Source of the DNA: Halobacillus salinus
GTDB lineage: Bacteria; Bacillota; Bacilli; Bacillales; Halobacillaceae
DNA: 64,000 nucleotides
Assembly (NCBI RefSeq): GCF_004684905.1
Contig: NZ_SRJC01000001.1
Coordinates: forward strand, 1,054,001 to 1,118,000
Direction: 5' to 3'
Shown here: in pieces, positions 45,359 to 55,118 of the stretch
Layout: every line of letters begins with the position of its first letter
Numbering within the stretch: the stretch's first letter is position 1
The notes under the pieces: model-generated
The model's database searches: none
What the model was told of the DNA's origin: nothing
Seen by the model: only the letters and a program-made list of their open reading frames with translations
Made by a program: the position numbers and the translations under genes

Positions 45359-46172
45359 TACGAAGTCTTTTCGTCAGATGAAGGAAGAACAGATCAAGAT
45401 TGCAATGATTACAGGGTACGATTACCCATCAGCTAAAATGGCACAAGCTGCTGAGGCGGATATGATACTAGTGGGTGACAGTTTGGGAATGACAGTCTTA
45501 GGCTATGATTCGACGATACCAGTCACTATAGAAGATATGATCCATCATGGGAAGGCTGTCACCAGAGGGGCTCCAGATACTTTTAAAGTAGTGGATATGC
45601 CGTTTATGAGTTATCACATCTCCTTGGAAGAGTCTTTGAAGAACGCTAGGAAATTATTTCAGGAAACGGGTGCACAAGCTTTGAAAGTCGAAGGGAGCGG
45701 AGAAGTTCTCCAGACCATTGAAAGACTAGTTGCAGCAGGGATTCCAGTTGTTGGTCATATTGGTCTAACTCCGCAATCAGTCAATGTACTAGGGGGCTAC
45801 AAGGTTCAGGGAAAAGACCAAGAAGAAGCCCAACGCCTCCTAGATGAAGCGGAGCAAATTCAATCAGCAGGAGCTATGGCTATCGTGCTTGAATGTGTAC
45901 CTAGGCAGCTTGCTGAATTGATCACTTCGAAATTGACCATCCCTACAATCGGAATCGGTGCAGGTGCAGAGTGCGACGGACAAGTACTCGTATATCATGA
46001 CATATTGAAATACGGAGTGGAAAGGTTACCGAAGTTCGTGAAAAGTTACGTGGATAGTAATCATCTGCTCGGTGAAGCGGTTGCCTCCTATGTCCACGAA
46101 GTGAAATCTGGTGCTTTTCCAGAAGAGAAGCATACGTTTACAATGGATGAGGGCTTACTGCCGAAAAGATAA
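45351..46172 (+). CDS. panB: 3-methyl-2-oxobutanoate hydroxymethyltransferase
   Basis: First step of pantothenate synthesis, adding a hydroxymethyl group from methylene-THF to ketoisovalerate. Metal/substrate motifs are [28 protein letters not shown]-type [27 protein letters not shown] and [18 protein letters not shown]. The 273 residues are normal. The frame is open from 45288, but ATG 45351 follows GAAGGAGG. First gene of panBCD, overlapping birA. Confidence 0.96.
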   Translation: MHSTKSFRQMKEEQIKIAMITGYDYPSAKMAQAAEADMILVGDSLGMTVLGYDSTIPVTIEDMIHHGKAVTRGAPDTFKVVDMPFMSYHISLEESLKNARKLFQETGAQALKVEGSGEVLQTIERLVAAGIPVVGHIGLTPQSVNVLGGYKVQGKDQEEAQRLLDEAEQIQSAGAMAIVLECVPRQLAELITSKLTIPTIGIGAGAECDGQVLVYHDILKYGVERLPKFVKSYVDSNHLLGEAVASYVHEVKSGAFPEEKHTFTMDEGLLPKR

Positions 46173-46183
46173 GGGGTTTTATG

Positions 46184-47050
46184 ATGGATGTACTAGAATC
46201 AGTTCTGGCCGTTCAAGAAAGGACGTCAAAATGGGTCAGAGAAGGAAAATCGATAGGTTTTGTTCCGACTATGGGATATCTTCATGAAGGACATGAGCAA
46301 TTAATAAAAGAAGCCAGAGAAGAAAACGATAAAGTGATATTGAGTATCTTTGTTAACCCTCTTCAGTTTGGGGAAAATGAGGACTTGGACAAATATCCTC
46401 GTGATAATGAACATGATCAGCATGTAGCAGAGAGTCTTGGCGTCGACATGGTCTTTCTGCCAACTGAAAACACGATGTACCCGGATCCGTTATCTGTAAA
46501 ACTCACTGTTGCACGCAGGGCGGATGTACTTTGTGGAAAGAGCCGACCAGGTCATTTTGAGGGAGTTGTAACCGTACTCACGAAATTGTTTAACATTTGC
46601 CAGCCTACAAAGGTTTACTTCGGAATGAAAGATGCCCAGCAAGTAGCGGTTGTCGATGCACTCCTTACAGACTTCAATTTCCCGATCCGTTTGGTAAAGG
46701 TACCGACGGTAAGAGAAGATGATGGACTGGCAAAAAGCAGCCGGAACGTTAACCTAACTCCTACAGAAAGAGAAGAGGCACCAGCTATCCAAGAAGCACT
46801 TCAATATGGCCAGACCCTTGTGAAGAATGGTGAAAGAAGCGCGGAAAAGGTCAAAGATGCCACCAGAAAGTTTCTTGACAGCCGAACTCATGGTAAAATA
46901 GACTATATTGAGTTACTGTCGTATCCTGAATTGGAACCTGTCACGAATATTAACCAACCTGTCATCTTGGCTGTTGCCGTGTTTTATGAAAAGGCAAGGC
47001 TGATAGATAATGTTGTTTTAAAGAGTGACGGAACCGTAGAAATAGGATAA
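46184..47050 (+). CDS. panC: Pantothenate synthetase
   Basis: ATP-dependent condensation of pantoate and beta-alanine. It has [17 protein letters not shown] (the HxGH nucleotidyl-transfer motif), [37 protein letters not shown] and the KSSRNVNL loop. The 288 residues are normal. ATG 46181 or 46184 are possible; AAGGGG spacing favours 46184. It lies between panB and panD with short gaps. Confidence 0.96.
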   Translation: MDVLESVLAVQERTSKWVREGKSIGFVPTMGYLHEGHEQLIKEAREENDKVILSIFVNPLQFGENEDLDKYPRDNEHDQHVAESLGVDMVFLPTENTMYPDPLSVKLTVARRADVLCGKSRPGHFEGVVTVLTKLFNICQPTKVYFGMKDAQQVAVVDALLTDFNFPIRLVKVPTVREDDGLAKSSRNVNLTPTEREEAPAIQEALQYGQTLVKNGERSAEKVKDATRKFLDSRTHGKIDYIELLSYPELEPVTNINQPVILAVAVFYEKARLIDNVVLKSDGTVEIG

Positions 47051-47070
47051 GAAGGCAAGGAGGAAATAGA

Positions 47071-47472
47071 ATGTTTCGCACCATGATGAAAGCAAAAATA
47101 CATCGCGCGCGCGTGACGGAAGCTAATTTGAATTACGTAGGCAGCGTTACAATTGACCAAAATATTTTAGATGAGGTCGGCATATTGCCTCATGAAAAGG
47201 TTCAGATTGTAAATAACAATAACGGTGCACGTCTTGAGACGTATGTCATCGCTGGAGAACGAGGTAGTGGCGTTGTTTGCTTGAACGGTGCAGCGGCACG
47301 TCTTGTCCAACCTGATGATATTGTAATCATCGTATCGTATGCGATGCTAAGTGAAGAAGAACTTGCAGACTTCAAACCAAGAATTGCATTAATGGGGGAA
47401 GGAAATAGAATCGATGAGGTTATTGAGGAAGAGCCTCCTTTGACCTCTATTCCATATACCATTAACAGTTAG
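47071..47472 (+). CDS. panD: Aspartate 1-decarboxylase
   Basis: Pyruvoyl enzyme that makes beta-alanine for pantothenate. The self-cleavage site Gly-Ser is in [11 protein letters not shown] (Ser25). [17 protein letters not shown] and [12 protein letters not shown] are conserved. The 133 residues are slightly longer than usual, with an extra acidic C-terminal tail. CAAGGAGG precedes ATG 47071. It ends the mazG-to-pan gene run. Confidence 0.97.
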   Translation: MFRTMMKAKIHRARVTEANLNYVGSVTIDQNILDEVGILPHEKVQIVNNNNGARLETYVIAGERGSGVVCLNGAAARLVQPDDIVIIVSYAMLSEEELADFKPRIALMGEGNRIDEVIEEEPPLTSIPYTINS

Positions 47473-47482
47473 CAGATAGGAT

Positions 47483-47520
47483 CCTTGCCTAGTAAGCCGG
47501 GCAAGGTCTTTCCTTTTTAT
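47483..47520 (+). terminator. Terminator after panD
   Basis: Stem CCTTGCC / GGCAAGG with a 10-base loop, followed by TCTTTCCTTTTTAT. Confidence 0.7.
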
Positions 47521-47558
47521 AACCATCTGCTTTGTAACGTCCGGAAAGAGGGGTAATC

Positions 47559-50354
47559 ATGACAACATTTGCGATTGTAGATTTAGAAACAACAGGAAAT
47601 GCTGCCTCGAAAGGGGACAGAATCATCGAGATCGGGATCGTCCTTATTCAGGAAGATGGTAACGTAATCGATGAGTTCTCATCACTTGTTTATCCCGAAA
47701 GAGATATACCGCCTTTCATATCTTCGTTGACGGGAATAGAAGAAGAGGATGTCCTAGATGCTCCTTTGTTCTCTGAAATCGTAGAGGAAGTCTATTCTAT
47801 TGTGAAGAACAGCTGTATTGTGGCTCACAACATTGAATTCGACCTGGGCTTTTTAAACCATGAATTAGAACGTGCGGGATATCCCTCCATACATAATCAA
47901 ATTATTGATACGGTCGAGTTATCGAGAATCATGCTGCCGATGTCTCCTTCATTTAAACTCGGTCAATTATCTGAAATGCTGGGAATGGGACATGACCGTC
48001 CTCACAGAGCTTTATCAGATGCGCAAGCTACAAGTGACCTGCTTCTATATCTTATGGAGCGCCTAAAACAATTACCAGAGCGTACGCTGGATTACCTATT
48101 AAAGATTGAACCGAAATTGAAGAGTGAACTGAGACCGTTTATTCAATCTGCCATTGCAGACAATAGGTATAGCACGACCGTAGATGAGAAGTACGAGCTG
48201 TGGCATGGCATTCCTGTCAAGAAAGTGAACCGTTCACAAGCTAAACAAGTGCTAAACCTTCCCCCTTTTGAGGAGTGGGTTACGCAAGTTTATGAATCAA
48301 GCGAAGGTCTTCAGAAACTGATGGCGAATTACGAGTGGAGAACTGGTCAAAAATCAATGAGCGAAGACACGTACCGGGCATTGACGGGGGGGCAGCATGC
48401 GCTGATTGAAGCAGGAGCCGGCACAGGAAAGTCGATCGCTTATCTTCTTGCAGCGTTGTACGTCGCCATCTGCAAAGAGGAAAGGATCCTTATCACGACG
48501 CATACAACCTCCCTTCAGAAGCAGCTTCTTGATGAGGAGATTCCGAGAGTAGAAAAACTTTTTGACCGACCGATTCAGGCCGTCCTGTATAAAGGGAGGT
48601 CCCACTATATAAGTCTCGTGCATTTCCGCTACGAACTTGAGCAATCGGAAAGTGACAACTACGACATTTCGTTAACCAAAGCAATGATTCTTGTATGGTT
48701 AACCGAAACGTCAACGGGTGATATGGATGAGATACAATTACCTTCTAATGGTAAGCAGTTCTGGCACAAAGTCTCTTCTGAACAGTCGACAAAGTCGGTG
48801 CATCTAGATATGGGAGAAGACTCCTATTATGATCTCGCCAGAAAGAAAGCGGAACATTCCGATCTATTGATTACAAACCATGCCCTCTTTAGTTTGGACT
48901 TGATCTCTGAAGAAGACCGATTACCATCATACGACAGGGTAATTATCGATGAAGCCCACCATTTAGAGTCTGTAGCAAGTCGTTATTTCGGTGTACAGTT
49001 CAATTATAGGGAATTACAGAGACAGCTGAGCCAACTGACAGAAATCTACCAGAAATCGTTATACAAACAACTTTCTCTACCGGAAGAGTTCTTTAAGGAT
49101 GCAGGTAGCTGTCAGCGTTTAGTGGACGAAGCGAAAGAGGAATTGAATCAATGGTCGCGCTATATGTTCCAGCAGGCGAAACGGAAGCATAGGAAGTCAA
49201 ACAAAGCGAAAAGTGATGTAGGTCGCATTCAGTGCACATTAGATGAGAAGGATCCGCTTTATCAGACCTCAAAGGAAATGTGCCATCGTTTCTTATCTTC
49301 CATTCGCAAACTGGTATACCGGATGGAAAGGATGCATAACCACCTTGCATTGACAGTAAAGCTCGTCGAAGCACCTTCTTTACAAGTTCTGCTTTCCAGG
49401 TTGGAAAGTCAAATTACTTTCTGTAAACAAATCATTGAACGACTGAATGCCTTTTTCATGAATGATTCAGCAGCAGCTAAATGGCTCGAGACAGAAGGGG
49501 AAGGAGCTTCTAATGCCGTTTACTTGTTCAGCGAGCCACTAGATGTAAGGGAATTACTGAAGACGCAACTATTTGAGAAGAAAAGAAGCGTCGTGCTTAC
49601 AAGTGCTACACTTTCAACAAATCGTAATTTCGACTATGTCAAAAAAACTTTGGGGCTCTTCGGTATGGATAGGTTGGTCGAGTCTGTCATTGAGTCTCCA
49701 TACCAATTTGATAAACAAGTCCGTTTAATGGTCCCGAGCGATTTCCCGAATATTAAGGAAGATCCAGAGTCGTTTGTAGAAGCGTTAAGCGAAGCTATTT
49801 ATTCCATGGCACATGTGACGAAAGGTCGCATGCTGGTCTTATTCACTTCCTATGAAATGCTTAAGAATACCTATTACTTGTTGAAAGAATTCATAGACCC
49901 AGAAGAATTCATGATATTTGCACAAGGCATATCAAGCGGAAGTAGAGATCGGTTGAAAAAGAACTTCCAATCTTTCGATCAGTCTATTCTACTCGGAACC
50001 AGTTCTTTCTGGGAAGGGGTAGATATTCCTGGAGACGATTTATCCTGTCTCATGATGGTACGCCTACCTTTCCAACCACCGGATCAACCTTTACAGAACT
50101 TGCAGAATCAGAACTTGAAGGAAGCGGGTTTGAACCCTTTCATGGAGAGGTCTTTGCCACACGCGATCTTACGATTCAAACAGGGGTTCGGACGATTGAT
50201 CAGGTCCAGTACGGACAGAGGTGTTGTATTCATTTGTGATCAACGTATTATGGAGGCGCGGTATGGCAAATACTTTTTATCATCGATACCGAAGATACCG
50301 GTGTCTTATCGTTCCACCAGAGAATTAATGAATGAAACGGAAGAATGGATCTAA
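47559..50354 (+). CDS. dinG: ATP-dependent helicase/exonuclease DinG
   Basis: The 931-residue protein has an N-terminal DnaQ-like 3'-5' exonuclease (FAIVDLETTGNAASKGDRIIEIG; HNIEFDLGFLNHE; HRALSDAQATSDL). An XPD/DinG-type superfamily 2 helicase follows. Walker A is EAGAGTGKSIAYLLA (about residue 285) and the DEAH box is VIIDEAHHLE. Motif VI lies in RFKQGFGRLIRSSTDRG. The four-cysteine Fe-S cluster of E. coli DinG is not evident, as in other Bacillus forms. AGAGGGGT precedes ATG 47559. Position after panD is standard. Confidence 0.95.
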   Translation: MTTFAIVDLETTGNAASKGDRIIEIGIVLIQEDGNVIDEFSSLVYPERDIPPFISSLTGIEEEDVLDAPLFSEIVEEVYSIVKNSCIVAHNIEFDLGFLNHELERAGYPSIHNQIIDTVELSRIMLPMSPSFKLGQLSEMLGMGHDRPHRALSDAQATSDLLLYLMERLKQLPERTLDYLLKIEPKLKSELRPFIQSAIADNRYSTTVDEKYELWHGIPVKKVNRSQAKQVLNLPPFEEWVTQVYESSEGLQKLMANYEWRTGQKSMSEDTYRALTGGQHALIEAGAGTGKSIAYLLAALYVAICKEERILITTHTTSLQKQLLDEEIPRVEKLFDRPIQAVLYKGRSHYISLVHFRYELEQSESDNYDISLTKAMILVWLTETSTGDMDEIQLPSNGKQFWHKVSSEQSTKSVHLDMGEDSYYDLARKKAEHSDLLITNHALFSLDLISEEDRLPSYDRVIIDEAHHLESVASRYFGVQFNYRELQRQLSQLTEIYQKSLYKQLSLPEEFFKDAGSCQRLVDEAKEELNQWSRYMFQQAKRKHRKSNKAKSDVGRIQCTLDEKDPLYQTSKEMCHRFLSSIRKLVYRMERMHNHLALTVKLVEAPSLQVLLSRLESQITFCKQIIERLNAFFMNDSAAAKWLETEGEGASNAVYLFSEPLDVRELLKTQLFEKKRSVVLTSATLSTNRNFDYVKKTLGLFGMDRLVESVIESPYQFDKQVRLMVPSDFPNIKEDPESFVEALSEAIYSMAHVTKGRMLVLFTSYEMLKNTYYLLKEFIDPEEFMIFAQGISSGSRDRLKKNFQSFDQSILLGTSSFWEGVDIPGDDLSCLMMVRLPFQPPDQPLQNLQNQNLKEAGLNPFMERSLPHAILRFKQGFGRLIRSSTDRGVVFICDQRIMEARYGKYFLSSIPKIPVSYRSTRELMNETEEWI

Positions 50355-50375
50355 ATCATTTTCCGTTTCTTTCTA

Positions 50376-50404
50376 TAAACTTATGGGTGAGAAACTGTTA
50401 TAAT
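50376..50404 (+). promoter_or_regulatory. Extended -10 promoter for ypmA-ypmB-aspB
   Basis: TG-T-TATAAT (50396-50404) is a perfect extended -10. The -35 (TAAACT) is weak. It lies about 50 bp ahead of ypmA. Confidence 0.55.
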
Positions 50405-50452
50405 GTAGAGCGTAGCAATGAACTAATAGCGATTGTTTTGGGGGGAACGGAC

Positions 50453-50623
50453 ATGACAAATAAGCTTGAAACATTATCAACTGTCCGCATACAAAAATCA
50501 GATGACTTATACAAGGTAGTGGATACATTGAACCGCACGTTAAAAGATCAAAATCTAATGTTTGGAATGTCGTTAGATGAAGATGACGATGAAACAGCAG
50601 TCTTCACGATTTACCGTACCTGA
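50453..50623 (+). CDS. ypmA: Small conserved protein YpmA (DUF4264)
   Basis: The 56-residue soluble protein begins MTNKLETLSTVRIQKSDDLYKVVDTLNRTL and ends in an acidic loop and TAVFTIYRT. Size and position before ypmB match YpmA. The frame opens at 50345, but ATG 50453 follows a very strong GGGGGGAA site. Its 3' end overlaps ypmB, so the two are coupled. Function unknown. Confidence 0.82.
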   Translation: MTNKLETLSTVRIQKSDDLYKVVDTLNRTLKDQNLMFGMSLDEDDDETAVFTIYRT

Positions 50624-51113
50624 TTGGTTAAAATGGCCGATCATCGTGTTGTTGATTTTGTTTTTCATTACGGCTGTAATGGGTGTTTGGCTTTATAGCG
50701 ATGCTCAAAATGATAAAAACAGCCAAGATCAAGAAGCAAGGACTTTAGCCATTCAGAACACTGCCCTTTCCACTGTTCAGAACGTCACCGTTTACCATGG
50801 TGAAGAAACGGTACATATCGTAGAAGGAACTGAGGAGAATGGAAGTGAAGGATTAGCTTTTGTACAAGCCGATCAGCAATCAGTCTTAGAATATGTAAAG
50901 GCTAAAGACGTCCTGTCCATGGACGGCATGAAAAGTCAGTGGAGAAGTTCGTGTGAAAGCTGTAACTTCAAAAAGGTTCAGTATGCCTTTGAAGAGGGAG
51001 AGCCGGTTTTTGAATTGACATACATCGATGAACAGAATCGATATGTGTTTGATTACTTCACGTTGACTGGTGAATCGTTTGATCAACGATTCGCTTTTAA
51101 ACAGAATAATTAG
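50589..51113 (+). CDS. ypmB: Membrane-anchored protein YpmB (DUF5590)
   Basis: The roughly 174-residue protein has one N-terminal membrane helix (WLKWPIIVLLILFFITAVMGVWLY) and an extracytoplasmic PepSY-like/DUF5590 domain. A CESC pair lies in WRSSCESCNFKKV. ATGs at 50577, 50583 and 50589 are in frame and none has a clear ribosome site; coupling to ypmA translation is likely. It precedes aspB as in B. subtilis. Function unknown. Confidence 0.78.
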   Translation: MKQQSSRFTVPDWLKWPIIVLLILFFITAVMGVWLYSDAQNDKNSQDQEARTLAIQNTALSTVQNVTVYHGEETVHIVEGTEENGSEGLAFVQADQQSVLEYVKAKDVLSMDGMKSQWRSSCESCNFKKVQYAFEEGEPVFELTYIDEQNRYVFDYFTLTGESFDQRFAFKQNN

Positions 51114-51126
51114 AGGAGTGACGGAT

Positions 51127-52311
51127 ATGGAATTAGCAAAGCGCGTACAATCTCTAACCCCATCAAGTACACTTGCGATAACAGCGAAAGCCAAAGCGCT
51201 CAAAGCAGAAGGACATGACGTAATTGGTCTTGGAGCAGGAGAGCCGGACTTTAACACTCCGGAATACATTCTTGATGCAGCAAAGCGTGCAATGGATGAA
51301 GGACTTACTAAATATACGCCTGCTGGTGGAATACCCGAACTTAAAAATGCCATTGTAACCAAGTTGAACCGGGATCAGGAATTGACGTACACGAATGAAC
51401 AAATTATCGTAACGACAGGCGCTAAGCATGCGCTCTTCACCTTATTTCAAGTACTCTTGAATAAGGATGATGAAGTCATCGTACCTGCTCCGTATTGGGT
51501 GAGCTACCCTGAACAGATCAAGCTTGCAGAAGGTAAACCTGTGATAGTCCAAGCGGAAGAAGCGAATCGCTTTAAAGTGACACCAGAACAGTTGGAAAGT
51601 GCAATTACGGAAAAGACGAAGGCCGTTATCATCAACTCACCTAGTAACCCGACTGGCATGATGTATTCCAAGGAAGAGCTTGCGGCTATCGGTGAAGTTT
51701 GTGAGAAGCATGACCTTCTCATCATTTCAGATGAGATTTATGAGAAGCTTATCTATACAGATGAGCCGCACGTTTCTATTGCACAGCTATCTGACCGACT
51801 TTACGACCGGACTGTCATCATCAACGGAGTTTCGAAATCACACTCTATGACAGGATGGCGAATCGGTTTTGCTGCTGGCCACAAAGACATTATAAAAGCA
51901 ATGTCTAACATGGCCTCTCATTCGACATCAAATCCGACTAGCATTGCGCAGTACGCTGCACTTGCTGCTTATACTGGGGATGAAAAAGCGGTAGAAGAGA
52001 TGCGGAAAGCATTTTCTGAAAGATTAGATGCTCTCCATGGTTGGTTGACCTCTATTCCGGGAGTCGAATGTGAAAAACCGTCTGGGGCTTTCTATTTGTT
52101 CCCTAACGTCATGAATACGGCAAAAGCTTGTGGATTCGAAGATGTGGATAGCTGGGTGAAGGCATTACTTGATGAAGAAAAAGTCGCGCTTGTTCCCGGT
52201 TCAGGGTTCGGCTCACCGGAAAACGTCCGTTTGTCCTATGCCACATCACTAGAGCAATTGGAAGAAGCGGCATCTAGAATAAAACAATTTGTACTAAAAT
52301 ATCAATCTTAA
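51127..52311 (+). CDS. aspB: Aspartate aminotransferase
   Basis: Class I PLP aminotransferase interconverting aspartate and oxaloacetate. The PLP lysine lies in INGVSKSHSMTGWRIGF. INSPSNPTGMMYSKEEL and IISDEIYEKL are typical. The 394 residues are normal. The frame is open from 51070, but ATG 51127 follows AGAGGAGTG. asnS follows 24 bp later; together with the asparaginase in this window they cover aspartate/asparagine metabolism. Confidence 0.96.
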   Translation: MELAKRVQSLTPSSTLAITAKAKALKAEGHDVIGLGAGEPDFNTPEYILDAAKRAMDEGLTKYTPAGGIPELKNAIVTKLNRDQELTYTNEQIIVTTGAKHALFTLFQVLLNKDDEVIVPAPYWVSYPEQIKLAEGKPVIVQAEEANRFKVTPEQLESAITEKTKAVIINSPSNPTGMMYSKEELAAIGEVCEKHDLLIISDEIYEKLIYTDEPHVSIAQLSDRLYDRTVIINGVSKSHSMTGWRIGFAAGHKDIIKAMSNMASHSTSNPTSIAQYAALAAYTGDEKAVEEMRKAFSERLDALHGWLTSIPGVECEKPSGAFYLFPNVMNTAKACGFEDVDSWVKALLDEEKVALVPGSGFGSPENVRLSYATSLEQLEEAASRIKQFVLKYQS

Positions 52312-52335
52312 ATTGTCATTGTTGGAGGTATTATT

Positions 52336-53628
52336 GTGAAAACAACGATTGCTGAAGTAGCAAAACATGTAGGAGAAGAAGTCACAATTGGAGCGTGGCT
52401 TGCCAATAAACGGTCAAGTGGAAAGATTGCGTTCTTGCAATTGCGCGATGGAACTGGATTTATGCAAGGGATTGTCGTCAAAGCGGATATTGGTGAGGAT
52501 AAATTCCAAGAGGCCAAAGCACTGACTCAGGAATCTTCTTTGTATGTAACCGGTAAAATTGTAGAAGATACCCGTTCTCCACTTGGTTTCGAGATGCAAG
52601 TGACGGATTTCGAACTGATTCACGAAGCTGTTGATTACCCGATCACACCAAAAGAGCATGGAACAGAGTTCTTGATGGACCACCGCCACTTATGGCTTCG
52701 TTCAAGCCGTCAACACGCTGTTATGAAAGTTCGTAATGAAATCATCCGTGCAACTTACGAATTTTTCAACGATAAAGGTTATGTAAAGGTCGACCCACCA
52801 ATCTTAACAGGGTCTTCTGCAGAAGGTACTACAGAACTCTTCCATACAAAATATTTTGATGAAGATGCTTATCTTTCTCAAAGTGGTCAACTGTACATGG
52901 AAGCAGCGGCTATGGCATTCGGCAAAGTGTTCAGTTTCGGTCCGACCTTCCGTGCTGAGAAATCTAAGACTCGCAGGCACTTAATTGAGTTCTGGATGAT
53001 TGAACCAGAGATGGCATTTATGAATCACGAGGAAAGCCTGGAAGTGCAAGAGCAGTACGTCTCTCATGTCGTGCAGTCTGTTCTAGAGAATTGCAAAATC
53101 GAACTGGATACACTTGGACGTGACACGGACCAGCTCGCTAAAATTCAAGCACCATTCCCACGTATCAGTTACGATGATGCCATTCAACTTTTAAAAGACA
53201 AAGGTTTTGATGACATAGAGTGGGGAGAAGACTTTGGAGCTCCTCATGAAACAGCTATCGCAGAAGCTTACGACAAACCGGTCTTCATTACGAACTACCC
53301 AGCTGAGATCAAGGCATTCTACATGAAACCAGACCCAGAGCGTCCTGAAGTCGTACTTTGTGCGGACTTGATTGCACCAGAGGGATATGGAGAAATTATT
53401 GGTGGTTCTCAGCGAATCGACGATCTAGAGTTGATGAAACAGCGTTATGAAGAACACGATTTAACTGGCGATGCTTATAAATGGTATTTGCAGCTTCGTG
53501 AGTATGGTAGTGTTCCACACTCAGGTTTCGGACTTGGTCTAGAACGAACAGTCGCTTGGATTTCAGGTGTAGAACACGTTCGTGAAACGATTCCATTCCC
53601 ACGCCTGCTTAATCGCCTTTACCCTTAA
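52336..53628 (+). CDS. asnS: Asparaginyl-tRNA synthetase
   Basis: Class IIb aminoacyl-tRNA synthetase. An N-terminal OB-fold anticodon-binding domain ([24 protein letters not shown]) is followed by motif 2 ([22 protein letters not shown]) and motif 3 ([13 protein letters not shown]). The 430 residues equal the B. subtilis length. GTG 52336 is 7 bp after GGAGG. No T-box leader is present before it. Confidence 0.97.
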   Translation: MKTTIAEVAKHVGEEVTIGAWLANKRSSGKIAFLQLRDGTGFMQGIVVKADIGEDKFQEAKALTQESSLYVTGKIVEDTRSPLGFEMQVTDFELIHEAVDYPITPKEHGTEFLMDHRHLWLRSSRQHAVMKVRNEIIRATYEFFNDKGYVKVDPPILTGSSAEGTTELFHTKYFDEDAYLSQSGQLYMEAAAMAFGKVFSFGPTFRAEKSKTRRHLIEFWMIEPEMAFMNHEESLEVQEQYVSHVVQSVLENCKIELDTLGRDTDQLAKIQAPFPRISYDDAIQLLKDKGFDDIEWGEDFGAPHETAIAEAYDKPVFITNYPAEIKAFYMKPDPERPEVVLCADLIAPEGYGEIIGGSQRIDDLELMKQRYEEHDLTGDAYKWYLQLREYGSVPHSGFGLGLERTVAWISGVEHVRETIPFPRLLNRLYP

Positions 53629-53644
53629 TGCGCGGAGATCAAAG

Positions 53645-53685
53645 AGCACCGGTGTTTCGTCGCTTGACGTCATCGGTGCTTTTCT
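53645..53685 (+). terminator. Terminator after asnS
   Basis: Stem AGCACCGGTG / CATCGGTGCT (one wobble) with an inner CGTC/GACG stem, followed by TTTCTC. Confidence 0.78.
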
Positions 53686-53719
53686 CTGTGCAACATCACG
53701 AGAAACGAGGTGAAACAAC

Positions 53720-54400
53720 ATGGCTAAATTTCAAAGCTTTCAACAGATGATGGACAAACAACTAACTGTTCCGAGCCAATTGTTGACGAACTATGTATCA
53801 CTAGGTATACAGGAACAGGAGCTCGTGGTCTTATTGCAACTTCACAGATTCCGTTGGGAAGGTAATGCCTTTCCAACCCCTGAACAATTGGCGGGAAATG
53901 TAACGATGTCTAGTCAGGAATGCTCACAAATTTTAAGAAGACTCATTCAGAAACACTTCCTAACGATCGAACAAGAAAAGAATGAACGTCAGATTATAAA
54001 TGAAACGTACTCTTTGGAACCATTGTGGGAAAAATTATTCGAGGAAAAAACGGTTCGACAAGACACGAACTATGATGAAAACATCTTTCCCTTATTCGAA
54101 AAAGAATTCGGACGTCCTTTGTCACCATTTGAAATTGAAACGGTCAGCATTTGGCTTGATGAAGATGAACAATCCCCTGCCTTGATTAAAGCGGCCCTGC
54201 GTGAAGCAGTGCTAATGGGTAAGTTGAACTTCAAGTATATCGATCGCATTTTGAGAGAATGGTCCAAAAAAGGTGTTCGAACGGTAGAGCAGGCTCGTGA
54301 GCATGGTAAACAGTTCAGGCAAGGTTCTCAAATGAAGAAGACATCGTCAGAGGGTAAGAGGGATGTTTCCTTGTACTACAACTGGTTGGAGGAAGAATAA
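53720..54400 (+). CDS. dnaD: DNA replication initiation protein DnaD
   Basis: Primosome component that works with DnaB and DnaI to load helicase. The N-terminal winged-helix DDBH1 domain covers about residues 1-100. The C-terminal DDBH2 domain carries FEKEFGRPLSPFEIETVSIWLDE and the YIDRILREWSKKGVRT motif. The 226 residues are normal. GAGGTGAAAC precedes ATG 53720. It forms the dnaD-nth pair, 15 bp apart. Confidence 0.94.
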   Translation: MAKFQSFQQMMDKQLTVPSQLLTNYVSLGIQEQELVVLLQLHRFRWEGNAFPTPEQLAGNVTMSSQECSQILRRLIQKHFLTIEQEKNERQIINETYSLEPLWEKLFEEKTVRQDTNYDENIFPLFEKEFGRPLSPFEIETVSIWLDEDEQSPALIKAALREAVLMGKLNFKYIDRILREWSKKGVRTVEQAREHGKQFRQGSQMKKTSSEGKRDVSLYYNWLEEE

Positions 54401-54415
54401 TCTAGGGGGAGTTCT

Positions 54416-55075
54416 ATGTTAAACAGAAAACAAATCGACTATTGCCTTGATGTATTCGAAGAAATGTTTCCAGAAGCAGAATGTGAACTGAATCATAGAA
54501 ACCCTTTCGAGCTTCTTGTTGCAGTTGTGTTATCCGCTCAAGCAACAGATGCACTTGTAAATAAGGTGACACCTGATTTATTCGCAAAGTATAAGACCCC
54601 TCAGGATTATGTTTCCGTACCTTTAGAAGAACTGCAGCAAGACATCAAGAGAATCGGATTGTACCGAAACAAAGCAAAGAACATTCAAAAACTATCCCAG
54701 ACTCTTCTCGATCAATTTGATGGTCAAGTACCACAAACGAAAATGGAATTAGAGAGTCTTGCAGGGGTAGGGAGAAAAACAGCTAACGTAGTTGCTTCGG
54801 TAGCTTTTGATGAACCTGCCATAGCTGTTGATACCCACGTCGAGAGGGTATCCAAGCGATTAGGCATTTGCAGGTGGAAGGATTCTGTTTTGGAGGTAGA
54901 AAAGACTTTAATGCGTAAAGTCCCCGTAGATCTGTGGAGTGTAACCCACCACCGCATGATTTTCTTCGGGCGCTATCATTGTAAAGCGCAGCGTCCCAAC
55001 TGTGAGGAGTGCAAGCTTCTCGAACTATGCAGAGAAGGGCAGAAACGGATGAAAAAAAGAGAAAAGGAAAAATAA
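54416..55075 (+). CDS. nth: Endonuclease III (DNA glycosylase/AP lyase)
   Basis: Base-excision repair enzyme for oxidised pyrimidines. The helix-hairpin-helix LESLAGVGRKTANVVASVAF contains the catalytic lysine, and the catalytic aspartate is in AIAVDTHVERVSKRL. The [4Fe-4S] pattern C-X6-C-X2-C-X5-C is in HCKAQRPNCEECKLLELC. The 219 residues are normal. TAGGGGGAG precedes the ATG. B. subtilis has ypoC after nth; here a terminator follows at once. Confidence 0.96.
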   Translation: MLNRKQIDYCLDVFEEMFPEAECELNHRNPFELLVAVVLSAQATDALVNKVTPDLFAKYKTPQDYVSVPLEELQQDIKRIGLYRNKAKNIQKLSQTLLDQFDGQVPQTKMELESLAGVGRKTANVVASVAFDEPAIAVDTHVERVSKRLGICRWKDSVLEVEKTLMRKVPVDLWSVTHHRMIFFGRYHCKAQRPNCEECKLLELCREGQKRMKKREKEK

Positions 55076-55118
55076 AAAACGTACGATCAGGGTGATTGCC
55101 TGATCGTACGTTTTTTTT
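55074..55118. terminator. Bidirectional terminator between nth and ponA
   Basis: GTACGATCAGG / CCTGATCGTAC with A-run and T-run flanks (AAAAAAC / GTTTTTTTT). Confidence 0.93.
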